Assembly (NCBI GenBank): GCA_919902505.1
Contig: CAKKRE010000006.1
Coordinates: 102,251 to 166,250 of the forward strand
Direction: 5' to 3'
Origin: Nitrospiraceae bacterium
GTDB taxonomy: Bacteria > Nitrospirota > Nitrospiria > Nitrospirales > Nitrospiraceae
Length of the DNA stretch: 64,000 nucleotides
Below, one piece after another: positions 17,641 through 25,898 of the stretch. The notes below the pieces were generated by a model that was not told the origin of the DNA, did not search any database, and worked only from the letters and a program-made list of their open reading frames with translations. Position numbers and translations under genes: made by a program. How positions within the stretch are numbered: position 1 is the first letter of the stretch; each line of letters starts with the position of its first letter.

Positions 17641-18972
17641 CTAACCCGCTGTGGCTTGACCAAGGAGTTTTCGTAATCGCTGCTCGGTCACCACAGCATC
17701 ATGATGGTCACCCAGGAGGTCTTGAAACACTTTGGCGCGACGAAGGAAGCGCCTGGCCGGTTTGCCGACGCAAGTTTGAGCCAGCTCACCTGCGTAGCGC
17801 GCCCGCTTGCCCTTGATGCGTATCCGGTGGAGCACCGTATCACTCGCATCCAGTCCGCTTGTCTTTATGGCTCGGCGGAGTTTTTTGAATTCTGCGCGGG
17901 CAATATCCGCCAAGGACACTGCGGCATCGCCCACGGCTGGTGACAGGACACCGGTCTCCAGTCCTTCGAGCAACGCCAGGTAGCGATCACTTTCGAGGGC
18001 CTCCAGGAGCGTCACCCGCGCCGCCATTCGCTGTTGTTGAAGCCGTTCCAGCAGTCCTTCAACGGCGCGGCGCTCGGGCACTCGGAGAATACTGCATTCT
18101 TTATCGAGGTGCCCCAACAGGACATCTAGATCGCGGACTGGCCCCAGTGTGCTGGACAGCCAGGCCACCTCGGTCCGGATGTGTTCTGGCCAGTTCGGAA
18201 CGAGCATTGATTGCGCGGCTCGGAGGTACGCGCGAAGCCGTCGCGTGGCAACCCGCATCTTGTGGAGTTCCTCGGGATCGGTGCCGAGCCTGGTTCCCGG
18301 ATCGTGCGCCAGGATCAGCTTCACCTGAGTTCGCAACGAGGCCTTGAAATGTTCAATCGGCGGAGATGATGAGGGTAGCACCGAGTCAATTGGAACCGGT
18401 AGCCCCAGCCCTAATACCTGAAAGACCTTGGGTCTCGGATCGCCATCCAGAGCCCCGGCCTCGCGCAAGGTCTTTTCGATCCGTCGAAGGTCCGTATCAT
18501 TACCGCCCAGGAGCTCGACTTCAAGCTCATACAGGCGACACTTCACCCGTCGCCCCTCCAGTGCGACGACCGAGTCCACCACTACATCAGCCGAGGGCTT
18601 TTTGAGCCCACTTACGCGAATCCAAGTCCGCCGCGTGCGCAGCCTGGCAACCGGCTTTATGGACTGCCCCCGGAGATGCGCAAAGAGGAGCTTTATGAGG
18701 GAATCCGGTGGCTGCGTCAGGTCGCCAGCAAACTCTAATTCCAATCGGGCCGTGTCTTGAGGGAGCTTGAGTTGCCACGTCCCCTCGCGCGCTTTGGCTC
18801 GATACCGGAGCGTAATGCCGGCCTGTGCCAGTTGATAGTTCTCCGTATCAAAGTAGGTGGAGGTAAATACTTGGGGAGGCAACGGCTCTCCGGGGATTTG
18901 AGGCAAGACAAAGTCTCGCTTTACACTGAGCTTAACCTCGCGCTCAAGCGTTTGTTTGTCTGGTAGGGGCAT
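17641..18972 (-). CDS. CYTH and CHAD domain protein (inorganic polyphosphate-linked)
   Basis: Residues about 8-205 form a CYTH tunnel domain. It starts with the EREVKLSV (ExExK) motif and contains TSTYFDTENYQLAQAGITLR and further charged strands that coordinate triphosphate and metal. Residues about 225-440 are a helical CHAD domain with the conserved HKMRVATRRLRAYLRA and a late LHRIRIKGKRARYAGEL. CYTH domains hydrolyse triphosphates and CHAD domains bind polyphosphate, so the protein probably acts on or tethers to polyphosphate granules. The length (443 aa) is normal. The start ATG at 18972 gives MPLPDKQTLEREVK. Confidence 0.93.
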   Translation of the reverse strand: MPLPDKQTLEREVKLSVKRDFVLPQIPGEPLPPQVFTSTYFDTENYQLAQAGITLRYRAKAREGTWQLKLPQDTARLELEFAGDLTQPPDSLIKLLFAHLRGQSIKPVARLRTRRTWIRVSGLKKPSADVVVDSVVALEGRRVKCRLYELEVELLGGNDTDLRRIEKTLREAGALDGDPRPKVFQVLGLGLPVPIDSVLPSSSPPIEHFKASLRTQVKLILAHDPGTRLGTDPEELHKMRVATRRLRAYLRAAQSMLVPNWPEHIRTEVAWLSSTLGPVRDLDVLLGHLDKECSILRVPERRAVEGLLERLQQQRMAARVTLLEALESDRYLALLEGLETGVLSPAVGDAAVSLADIARAEFKKLRRAIKTSGLDASDTVLHRIRIKGKRARYAGELAQTCVGKPARRFLRRAKVFQDLLGDHHDAVVTEQRLRKLLGQATAG

Positions 18973-19332
18973 TGAAATATCGCCTTAGCCGGATGGGAAT
19001 GGGTCCTAAGTGACGTGGCACTGCTGGACCCGTCACATGGCATACTATCGTCGCAGAGGTTCCTTTGTCACGAGACAGTCCGGAGAATGTTGGGGTGGTT
19101 TACACAACAGATCTGTTGGATAAGCGGCCCCGATCGAGTATGGGCCAAGCGGGGGACGTTCTGAATCTGGTCGCCCTGGCTGGGCAGGCACTGTCCGAAG
19201 CGGAAATCCCGCACGAGTAGATGCAGTTCATCCTGCACTGCAAGCGATCGGACGATTTGTCCAGAAGTTCAACCGTGGGGACTCATAACGCATCCGGACT
19301 GGCCGCCACGTCTTCGACGGTCACTCGGGGCA
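18973..19332. other. Intergenic region, includes a doubtful 41-codon frame
   Basis: The gap separates two minus-strand genes. On the plus strand a GTG frame at 19095-19220 (VVYTTDLLDKRPRSSMGQAG and on to ALSEAEIPHE) has GGAG about nine bases upstream, but it matches nothing I know. I see no terminator or promoter I can defend. Confidence 0.3.
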
Positions 19333-21216
19333 TTAGGACTGCATCCTTGAGTTGGTGAATATTCCATACTGGGGAGTGATCTCCCGGAAGACTTCTCGTT
19401 TTTTTAGATGGTATGGCTCTTCTGCCTTGAGCAGGTGAGCGAGAGTTTTCACTGCATCGAGCACATGCTCTCCCTTGTTGAGCATGACACATTCTGCCCG
19501 GTGGCCCATGGCTGCGTCCGTGATTTCCGCTCGCGCAGGTAAGCCGCTCTTGGCCAAGGTTTCGAGCACTTGCGTGGCCCATATCACCGGAATATGCGCC
19601 GCCTCGCAAAGGCAGAGGATGTCCTCCTGAACACGCGCGAGACGCTCAAAACCTACCTCTACTGCCAAGTCGCCGCGCGCGATCATGACACCGAAGTTGG
19701 GCAACCCAAGCCCCGCAAGTAGCAACTGCGCCAATTGGTGGACCGTCCCCTGAGTCTCCACCTTGAGCACTATTCCCAAGTCAGGAACTTCCAGCTCCTT
19801 CAAGGCATCACGGAGGTCGTACAGATCTTCGGGACGATGGACGAACGAGAGGCCGACCGCATTCGCATGCTTGACGACAAACGATAAGTCCCCTCGATCC
19901 CGCGCCGTGAGCGCCGGCAAATTCAATGAAGAGTCCGGGAAGTTCAACCCTTTGTCGGACCTGATACGCGCTGGAATAGCGCACGGAGCTGTGATTTCTA
20001 GATCCAAATAGTGCTCGTGGATGGCCACGACGGTCGCTGCGATTTTGCCGTCATCAATATAGACCCGGTCTCCGGTCTTCACGGAGGGCAGCGCTTCCGG
20101 GAGGGTACAACTGATGCCGGCCGGCATACCGTCACGGGCGAGGCACCCCGGCTGTTCGGGGTTGCGATACAAGTGCAGTCGGTCTCTCGCCTGTACGCGG
20201 AGATCCACCGGCTGCGGCGTCACTGGACCAACGGTGAGGTTCAATCCCTGTTCGCCTCGCAGCAAGATGCCCTCCTGCAGGTAGGCCGTCCGCTCAAGGC
20301 CGACCCGGACTTGCGTTGGACTGATACGCTCAAGCACGTAGAGGGTACGAGGGCGGTTTCTGGCGTCTTCAAATTGGAGGGTTTCGCCAAGACGCAATCC
20401 TTCTACATTGTCTGGCTCCTGTATGGCGATCACGAACTGAAGGCTCTCCTCCGGGCGTCGGACCCACCCCGTATACCGAGCCCTGACATCGAGGCGGCCC
20501 TCAAGCAATCGACTGGGCCGTCCTGCCGCATCCTTTGGAACCGAGAATTTTAGCGGACGAGTCTCGTGCTCCAGGGGTCCTGTGCGCACCTTGGGACCCG
20601 CCAAATCCATCAAGATCCGACACCGTCGTCCCACGCTCCGCCCACCCTGTGTCAGCCGCCCCTCAGCAGACCGGATCGATTTGATGATCTGTTCCCATTC
20701 AGGTTCGGTATCGTGAGCGCAATTGATTCGGGCGATATCCATCCCTTCGAGCAACAATTGGTCAAGCAATTCTGCCTGGTGAATGATGGCCGCATCCAGA
20801 GTCACCATAATCCTGGTTCTTCGGTCGGCACGGGGGCGACCGAGAAGCGCTCGGCTGCGCTGTGCCAAGAGGGAGGAGGCCTTCTTGAGGTCTGGGAGGG
20901 ACAGGGTTGTGTCAGCCGGCATGGCCCCTACATAACCCATGACGTGTTGCAGGCTGGCCATGACACTTCCTTCGAGACGTCCCAAAGAAGACAGGCCGCG
21001 ATCTGCCAGCTCAAACTGAAGGTCTTGCAAATCGTGGTCGCGTAGCGCGAGGTACGCGAGCAAATTGTCACGGCTGCACGCACTGTCAGAATCGCATGAC
21101 CGGAAGTCGGAGTCTACCGACTCCACTCGGTCTAGGATCTCCGAGTAGAGAATCTCAAGCTTCCGGGCGAGCGGGCTCTGCTGCGGGTCTGTCGCTGGAC
21201 GGCGCTTGCTGGTCAC
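19333..21216 (-). CDS. Pyruvate-kinase-like protein with N-terminal extension
   Basis: The 627-residue protein has about 130 unassigned helical residues first. A pyruvate kinase barrel follows: RIMVTLDAA, LLEGMDIARINCAH, ILMDLAGPKVRTG, then a long B-domain-like insertion, SFVHRPEDL, the Lys-containing IVLKVETQGTV, MIARGDLAVEVGFERL and VIWATQVLETLAKSGLPARA. The first substrate-binding motif (normally TxGP) reads TLDAA. The C-terminal regulatory domain of classical pyruvate kinases is absent. It may still transfer phosphate between PEP and ADP, or may have a changed role. It is a single gene with no glycolytic neighbours. Confidence 0.85.
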   Translation of the reverse strand: MTSKRRPATDPQQSPLARKLEILYSEILDRVESVDSDFRSCDSDSACSRDNLLAYLALRDHDLQDLQFELADRGLSSLGRLEGSVMASLQHVMGYVGAMPADTTLSLPDLKKASSLLAQRSRALLGRPRADRRTRIMVTLDAAIIHQAELLDQLLLEGMDIARINCAHDTEPEWEQIIKSIRSAEGRLTQGGRSVGRRCRILMDLAGPKVRTGPLEHETRPLKFSVPKDAAGRPSRLLEGRLDVRARYTGWVRRPEESLQFVIAIQEPDNVEGLRLGETLQFEDARNRPRTLYVLERISPTQVRVGLERTAYLQEGILLRGEQGLNLTVGPVTPQPVDLRVQARDRLHLYRNPEQPGCLARDGMPAGISCTLPEALPSVKTGDRVYIDDGKIAATVVAIHEHYLDLEITAPCAIPARIRSDKGLNFPDSSLNLPALTARDRGDLSFVVKHANAVGLSFVHRPEDLYDLRDALKELEVPDLGIVLKVETQGTVHQLAQLLLAGLGLPNFGVMIARGDLAVEVGFERLARVQEDILCLCEAAHIPVIWATQVLETLAKSGLPARAEITDAAMGHRAECVMLNKGEHVLDAVKTLAHLLKAEEPYHLKKREVFREITPQYGIFTNSRMQS

Positions 21217-21450
21217 GAGTGCACCTCATATAGAAATATCTGCCTGTAAACTCATCCTTGTCACCCTGTTTCTGACGAAACGGGAATGCCTTGCTCGACA
21301 GTCAGGTGCAGGTCGAACACGTTCCCTATCACGGCTGTTCTCTCAATCGTGAATGCTTCTTCGTTAGACAAGCAGCGGCAAAATCACTTCCCAGGAATAG
21401 AATACCGGCTAGGTCGCTGGAGGAGAAATCAGGTCCCTGTCAACCAAACG
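21217..21450. other. Intergenic region upstream of the pyruvate-kinase-like gene
   Basis: 234 bases with no supported gene. It must contain the promoter for the minus-strand gene starting at 21216, but I could not fix a convincing -35/-10 pair. Confidence 0.4.
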
Positions 21451-21624
21451 TCATGAAACCTTAGAATGTTGCGTGTGAACGACCACAAAGGCGCCACATT
21501 CACAGCACCTCAATGTATCGGCTTTGTTGCCGTGAGAATCACAGATATTTTCGAGCATGCGACTATGCAAGCAGTTCGATGCAGGGCGGGTCGGCAGAGT
21601 CGCGACTACCTTATCGACTTTCAT
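21451..21624 (-). CDS. Small cysteine-containing protein
   Basis: The ATG at 21624 lies eight bases after GGGGG; two in-frame ATGs just upstream (21630, 21645) are alternatives. The 57-residue product reads MKVDKVVATLPTRPASNCLH, ending with HGNKADTLRCCECGAFVVVH. The Cys-rich loop looks like half of a zinc ribbon, similar in style to the zinc-ribbon gene at 22768. Function unknown. Confidence 0.5.
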   Translation of the reverse strand: MKVDKVVATLPTRPASNCLHSRMLENICDSHGNKADTLRCCECGAFVVVHTQHSKVS

Positions 21625-21750
21625 CTTCATCCCCCTTTGCGACATTGGTGCTCCGATTGACGATCAGTCAATACGCGATCTATCGGTTGAACCGGTTGCG
21701 TTGGCGACGCACACTCTCCCCAGACCTTGCACCAAGTGCGGCCCCCGGCA

Positions 21751-22716
21751 TTAGTCCAACCAACCCTTCTTTCGGAAATACACATAGGGGGCGGCACCGG
21801 CGAGAATCATAAAGAACAGGGCAGCCGGATAGCCCCAGCCCCACTTTAGTTCCGGCATATTTTCAAAATTCATTCCATAGACACTCGCTACCAGCGTGGG
21901 CGGAAGAAAGACCACCGCCACAATGGAGAATATTTTGATAATCTTGTTCTGCTCCAGATTAATCATGCCGAGGAGAGCATCCATCAAGAAATTGATCTTG
22001 TCGAAAATAAACCCCGTATGCCCGGTCAAGGAATCGATATCGCGGAGGACCCCTTTGACCCTCTGTGTTTGTTCGGGCGAAAGCACACGACTCCGCAATA
22101 GAAAGGAGAGTGCCCGCCTGTTATCAATCAAGTCCAATCGCACTTTGGAGTTCAGATCCTCTTGCGCCGCAATACGTTCCACGTTCTCACGCATGACACG
22201 AGAAGTGATGTGCCCCTTCCGACTCAGCACCACGGCCCCGACTTCATCCAAAGCTCCATAAATCTGTTCCAAGACATCCGCGTCCCGTTCCACTCCGAGC
22301 TCATAACATCCGAGCAAGATGTCGCCTGCATCGCTGACCACCCGCCGCCCTGACCGCGCTTGCATGCGAAAGAGCCGTAATACGCTCAAATCGTCATCGT
22401 GCACCGTTAACAATCGCCCTTGATGCAGGCTGAAGGACATGGTGACGATCGACGCAATATCTTCGACCGTCTGGACGAACGTCGAGCGAATGTGCACACC
22501 ATGTTGATCCTGGTAATACCGCGCGCTGGCTTCCAGATCTTGCAATTCTTCGTCTTCGGGAAGTTCGAGTGGAAACACAGATTGCACCAGCTCGCGCTCC
22601 TGTTCGCTCGGATAGGCCAAATCGACCCAAATCAAATCTTTTCGAGTCAGGTCTTGCCTGTCATCGATTCGAGCCTGGATCACCCGCCCCTCATCTAAGA
22701 CAAATGCGCCAACCAT
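21751..22716 (-). CDS. corA: CorA-family magnesium/cobalt transporter
   Basis: A 321-residue protein with a large cytoplasmic alpha/beta domain and two C-terminal transmembrane helices. The first ends in the signature YGMNFENMPEL, the GMN motif that forms the outer mouth of the CorA pentamer. The second is AALFFMILAGAAPYVYFRKKGW with a positively charged end. The long stalk helix region (about 160-270, ending NKIIKIFSIVAVVFLPPTLVAS) is also typical. It mediates gated Mg2+ influx across the inner membrane. Confidence 0.94.
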   Translation of the reverse strand: MVGAFVLDEGRVIQARIDDRQDLTRKDLIWVDLAYPSEQERELVQSVFPLELPEDEELQDLEASARYYQDQHGVHIRSTFVQTVEDIASIVTMSFSLHQGRLLTVHDDDLSVLRLFRMQARSGRRVVSDAGDILLGCYELGVERDADVLEQIYGALDEVGAVVLSRKGHITSRVMRENVERIAAQEDLNSKVRLDLIDNRRALSFLLRSRVLSPEQTQRVKGVLRDIDSLTGHTGFIFDKINFLMDALLGMINLEQNKIIKIFSIVAVVFLPPTLVASVYGMNFENMPELKWGWGYPAALFFMILAGAAPYVYFRKKGWLD

Positions 22717-22767
22717 AATGCGGATTCACTCCCTGTATGCGGCTGCTCTGCTTAGAATCAGGTTGCT

Positions 22768-22968
22768 TCATGAGAGAGCATGTTTTCGACGACGGGTCGC
22801 GCACGTGAGACGAGGTTCCTTGCGTTTCGGCGGCGGCCATTTTCGCTGCACATCCATTCGTGACTCCCTGACGGCGCCACAGTTGATACAGCGCCGAATG
22901 AACAGGTCTCCCTCCGGGCCAGTGTATTGATCGCTCACAACCAATCCGGAACAGCGCGCGCAGGACAT
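22768..22968 (-). CDS. Small zinc-ribbon protein
   Basis: The ATG at 22968 follows GGAGG by about seven bases. The 66-residue product has MSCARCSGLVVSDQ and later FIRRCINCGAVRESRMD: two CxxC knuckles separated by a short sheet region, then a basic tail. This is the layout of a small metal-binding protein; nucleic-acid binding is possible given the tail. It lies upstream of corA on the same strand, 51 bases away, perhaps co-transcribed. Confidence 0.68.
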   Translation of the reverse strand: MSCARCSGLVVSDQYTGPEGDLFIRRCINCGAVRESRMDVQRKWPPPKRKEPRLTCATRRRKHALS

Positions 22969-23099
22969 ATCGACCTCCTCCATGAGCAAGGATGATGCAA
23001 CGCAAGGTGCGACAGAACACTCAGGGGACTCTTAAGCGAATGTAAATTTGCTTTGTCCCAGTCACGCTGGAGTCCGGGCAGGAATTTTCAGAAATGATC

Positions 23100-23831
23100 C
23101 TAAGGGGAAAGCGCCTTCAGCAATCGTTCCGCTTCCGGACGGAATGTGCGCCTCCAGGCATAAGGATAATGTGGATGCTCGACCTGAAGCACCGCGTCCA
23201 GATGGACACGGGCTTCCGCCCGGCGGCCCTGCTTGATGAGGAGCCGCGCCAGAATGAGATGGGCATTGGTATACCGTCCGTCCGCCGCAATCGCGCGCCG
23301 CAGATACGATTCGGCCTCTTGCTCGCTTCCGCCCAACAGCCAGGGCAACTCCGCATAGAGGCCTCCCATCATTTGCAGCGCCTGCGCATGCCCCGGATCG
23401 AGCTCGATCGCCCGACGGACATGCTCCTTGATTTCCCCCAACACCAGCCCGGCATTGGCAATGCCCTTCAATCGCTCCGCGCTCCCGCGAGCCGCCGCGT
23501 ACAGAAAATGGGCCTGGGCGTTCCGTTCCTCCATCTGTACGGCGCGCTTCGCCATCTCCGCTGCCGCCTCATAGGCCAGACGCTTCTGCGCGTCGTCCTC
23601 GAACAGGTCATCGGCAATGTCCAGGTAGAGCTCGGCCCCGGAGATCAGCCGGTCGAACCTGACACCCTGTGTGGCGATCTTCGCTTGCAGGGCGGCCAGC
23701 TCACGCTCCAGCGAGTCGGGATAGTCCGGCGGCAGGGATTCGTGCTCCGCTCGCGCGGGAGCCATCAACGGCAGGCAGGCGAGACTGAGGACGGCAACCA
23801 GGCGAGAGATGGAACGGCGCCGGGCAATCAA
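23100..23831 (-). CDS. Exported TPR protein, last gene of a four-gene operon
   Basis: The long open frame begins inside the upstream gene. The likely start is TTG at 23831, which overlaps the upstream stop in TTGA and has AAGGA six bases before it. It opens with RRRSISRLVAVLSLACLPLM and a signal cleavage near APARA-EHES. The mature part has tetratricopeptide-like helical pairs: AAEMAKRAVQMEERNAQAHF, HVRRAIELDPGHAQALQMMG, YLRRAIAADGRYTNAHLILA. It is probably a periplasmic scaffold for the membrane enzymes encoded upstream. A decayed second copy of its 3' part lies at 7025-7245. Confidence 0.8.
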   Translation of the reverse strand: MIARRRSISRLVAVLSLACLPLMAPARAEHESLPPDYPDSLERELAALQAKIATQGVRFDRLISGAELYLDIADDLFEDDAQKRLAYEAAAEMAKRAVQMEERNAQAHFLYAAARGSAERLKGIANAGLVLGEIKEHVRRAIELDPGHAQALQMMGGLYAELPWLLGGSEQEAESYLRRAIAADGRYTNAHLILARLLIKQGRRAEARVHLDAVLQVEHPHYPYAWRRTFRPEAERLLKALSP

Positions 23832-24883
23832 ATCCGATCCTTCACGACATGCATCGACAATGTTGCCGTCGTGACCCGACTTCGGCCGGTAAAAAAAAAC
23901 ATACCGAGCCACAGACCTTGCAGGCACAGAATCACGCCCGGTTGCCACAGGAGTCGGATCCCCCGCAGCGCATCCGGTGGCACGGACGGCACGTCCGCCA
24001 GCCAGAAGGCCAGGAACGCAGCGTAGACTATACCGCCGAGCGACAGGACCTGGTACCACGACACCTTCCTGCCGCCACGATAATCGGCGCGCAAACATTC
24101 CGATCCGACCCGCCACATCTGCGTGACCACGACGGTGAACAAGAATGCCGCCGCCATCCGGCCATGAAAGAACAACCAGAGACCGACCATACCTGCAGCG
24201 ACCGAAACCACCGCCGTCATCGCTTGAATGGGAACCAGCGGCACCGATTCCAAGCCGCTTTCATACGCGGCCTTCCTGGTCTCACCCGCAAACGCCGTGT
24301 GGTGATGCATAAACAATCCGGCAATCCACGGATGACTCCGGTTCAGCGGAGCGCCATAACAACAGCCGAAGCTCAGGCAAGCCAGACGCCCCGTCCCTTC
24401 CCCGAACGCATACGCAATCGCGACCGTCGCCAGCACGGCGGTCACCGGCAATACGTCGTCCTCCCTCGCGGTGAATCCGGCATTCAGCGCCGCCACAATC
24501 CACGGCGCAAGAAACAAGCCGAACATGGACGCGCCGCCGATTGTGAAGGTATTGGTCTTGCCCTCGATCAGCCGGGCCAGAATTTTGGCCGACGGCACAC
24601 AGGCGCCCAGCAGCATCACGGACAGCCACAGAATGGCGTCGAACGGCACCGCCACACTTCCCAGGAGCACGATGGCCAGCGCCACGGCCACCACGACCGC
24701 ACTCGCCGTGAACGCTCCGTAATAGGTCAGATTGAGGCCCATCCAACGGCCGTCCGGACGTCGCGCCTGCGGCACCGTCGCAAGCACCTGCCACCCTTCG
24801 CGCGGCAAGACACGAAAGGCCCACCGGAACAGTGCTGCATACAGCAGGATCAGCAGGGCGGCAGCAACATCATGAACGGCCAT
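23828..24883 (-). CDS. Prolipoprotein diacylglyceryl transferase-like membrane protein
   Basis: The start at ATG 24883 (MAVHDVAAALLILLYAALFR) has AAGGA seven bases upstream and overlaps the end of the preceding gene by 14 bases. About seven transmembrane segments are visible. At about residues 161-177 the motif FGEGTGRLACLSFGCCYG resembles the Lgt signature GR.GNF.NGE around the catalytic Arg. YESGLESVPLVPIQ also matches the Lgt pattern before the next helix. The length (351) exceeds that of typical Lgt, and the sequence is distant, so it may move a diacylglyceryl group to something other than a standard prolipoprotein. Confidence 0.78.
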   Translation of the reverse strand: MAVHDVAAALLILLYAALFRWAFRVLPREGWQVLATVPQARRPDGRWMGLNLTYYGAFTASAVVVAVALAIVLLGSVAVPFDAILWLSVMLLGACVPSAKILARLIEGKTNTFTIGGASMFGLFLAPWIVAALNAGFTAREDDVLPVTAVLATVAIAYAFGEGTGRLACLSFGCCYGAPLNRSHPWIAGLFMHHHTAFAGETRKAAYESGLESVPLVPIQAMTAVVSVAAGMVGLWLFFHGRMAAAFLFTVVVTQMWRVGSECLRADYRGGRKVSWYQVLSLGGIVYAAFLAFWLADVPSVPPDALRGIRLLWQPGVILCLQGLWLGMFFFTGRSRVTTATLSMHVVKDRI

Positions 24884-25898
24884 CAGGTGATCCTTCGCGC
24901 CTCCAACCGATCGTGGAGCGCACCCGCACATCCGTCTCGACGAGCGCCCGGCCAAATCCTTGAGAAAACCGGCTCTGCACCCCGGAACGAAACCGATTCC
25001 GGACAAGGTCTTCACAGAAGGCCACCCGGCCCGGCTCAAATAACAGCACGTCGGTTGAGCTTCCCGGACGATAGAGGCTCTTCGGACGCCCTCTTTCTAT
25101 CATCATCCCGATCTGGATGGGCCTGGGATCGTCATAGGCGACAGCGGAGTAGCATTGATCGATGTGGCCGATCATCAACGCCACGATTTCGATCATAGCC
25201 ACCACCCCCACGCGCGACCCGCCCGGCACCTCCGTGTCGATGATCGTCACCACCCGTTTGTTCTTCGAGTACGGTGTGGCCGCCACCACCACCGGGCCAG
25301 GATTGCAGGAATGGTAGCGGCCTGAAATTTCATAGCAGTCCAGCACCCGCCCCGACACCGGGCTGTGGTTGTAATGATACTTATCCGGGGTCAGCCGGAA
25401 GATCGCCCAATCCCCCTGCCGAAACAGGCGCAGCCATCGGGACCGGTCGATGCCGAGCAGTTCGTCATAGTCGAAAAATTTCCCTTTGAGAAAGAGCGCA
25501 GAATCCTCGGTAAACGAACCGAGCAGCAATCGGGCATCGGCCGGAGACACGATGGCTCGCGGATCCTCCTCCATCGGCCGTACCTGCCAGTAGCGCAATC
25601 GCCGCTGAAAGAGACGTCGCAGAGTATTCAGGCGATCGCGAGACTCGAGGCATTCCGAGAGATCGATCTCCATGGCCCGGGCGCACTTGGATACCGCCGT
25701 CCGGGTGGCGGTAAACGGCCGGTCATAGTTAAAGAACCCCAGCACCTGTGTCGTACGTTGAGAGGTTAAGGCCTTCATCAACCAGCCCGCATCCTCCCAG
25801 AGTGCGCGATACGCCCAATTGAGCCACCGATCGCCGCAGAACCGCTCGGTCTTGATCAGGCTGGTCTCACGCTCGATGTATTGATGCGGCGCAATCAT
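24870..25898 (-). CDS. Phosphatidylserine decarboxylase-like protein
   Basis: A 342-residue protein with the late-part features of this family: RVLDCYEISGRYHSCNP, VVTIIDTEVPGGSRVGVVAM, and a C-terminal RPGSSTDVLLFEPG. In the family LGST is the self-cleavage site that makes the pyruvoyl group; here it reads PGSS, so Gly-Ser is retained. Family members convert phosphatidylserine to phosphatidylethanolamine at the membrane. The start overlaps the stop of the 801-aa gene (ATGA), indicating coupling. Because its operon partners are unusual, the true substrate may be another amino-acid-linked lipid. Confidence 0.84.
   Translation of the reverse strand: MIAPHQYIERETSLIKTERFCGDRWLNWAYRALWEDAGWLMKALTSQRTTQVLGFFNYDRPFTATRTAVSKCARAMEIDLSECLESRDRLNTLRRLFQRRLRYWQVRPMEEDPRAIVSPADARLLLGSFTEDSALFLKGKFFDYDELLGIDRSRWLRLFRQGDWAIFRLTPDKYHYNHSPVSGRVLDCYEISGRYHSCNPGPVVVAATPYSKNKRVVTIIDTEVPGGSRVGVVAMIEIVALMIGHIDQCYSAVAYDDPRPIQIGMMIERGRPKSLYRPGSSTDVLLFEPGRVAFCEDLVRNRFRSGVQSRFSQGFGRALVETDVRVRSTIGWRREGSPDGRS

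Noticed and set aside
17472..17663. 63-codon minus-strand frame after the CYTH-CHAD gene
   Set aside because: Starts inside the upstream gene without a ribosome site; another frame of the same stretch looks equally protein-like, so neither is convincing.
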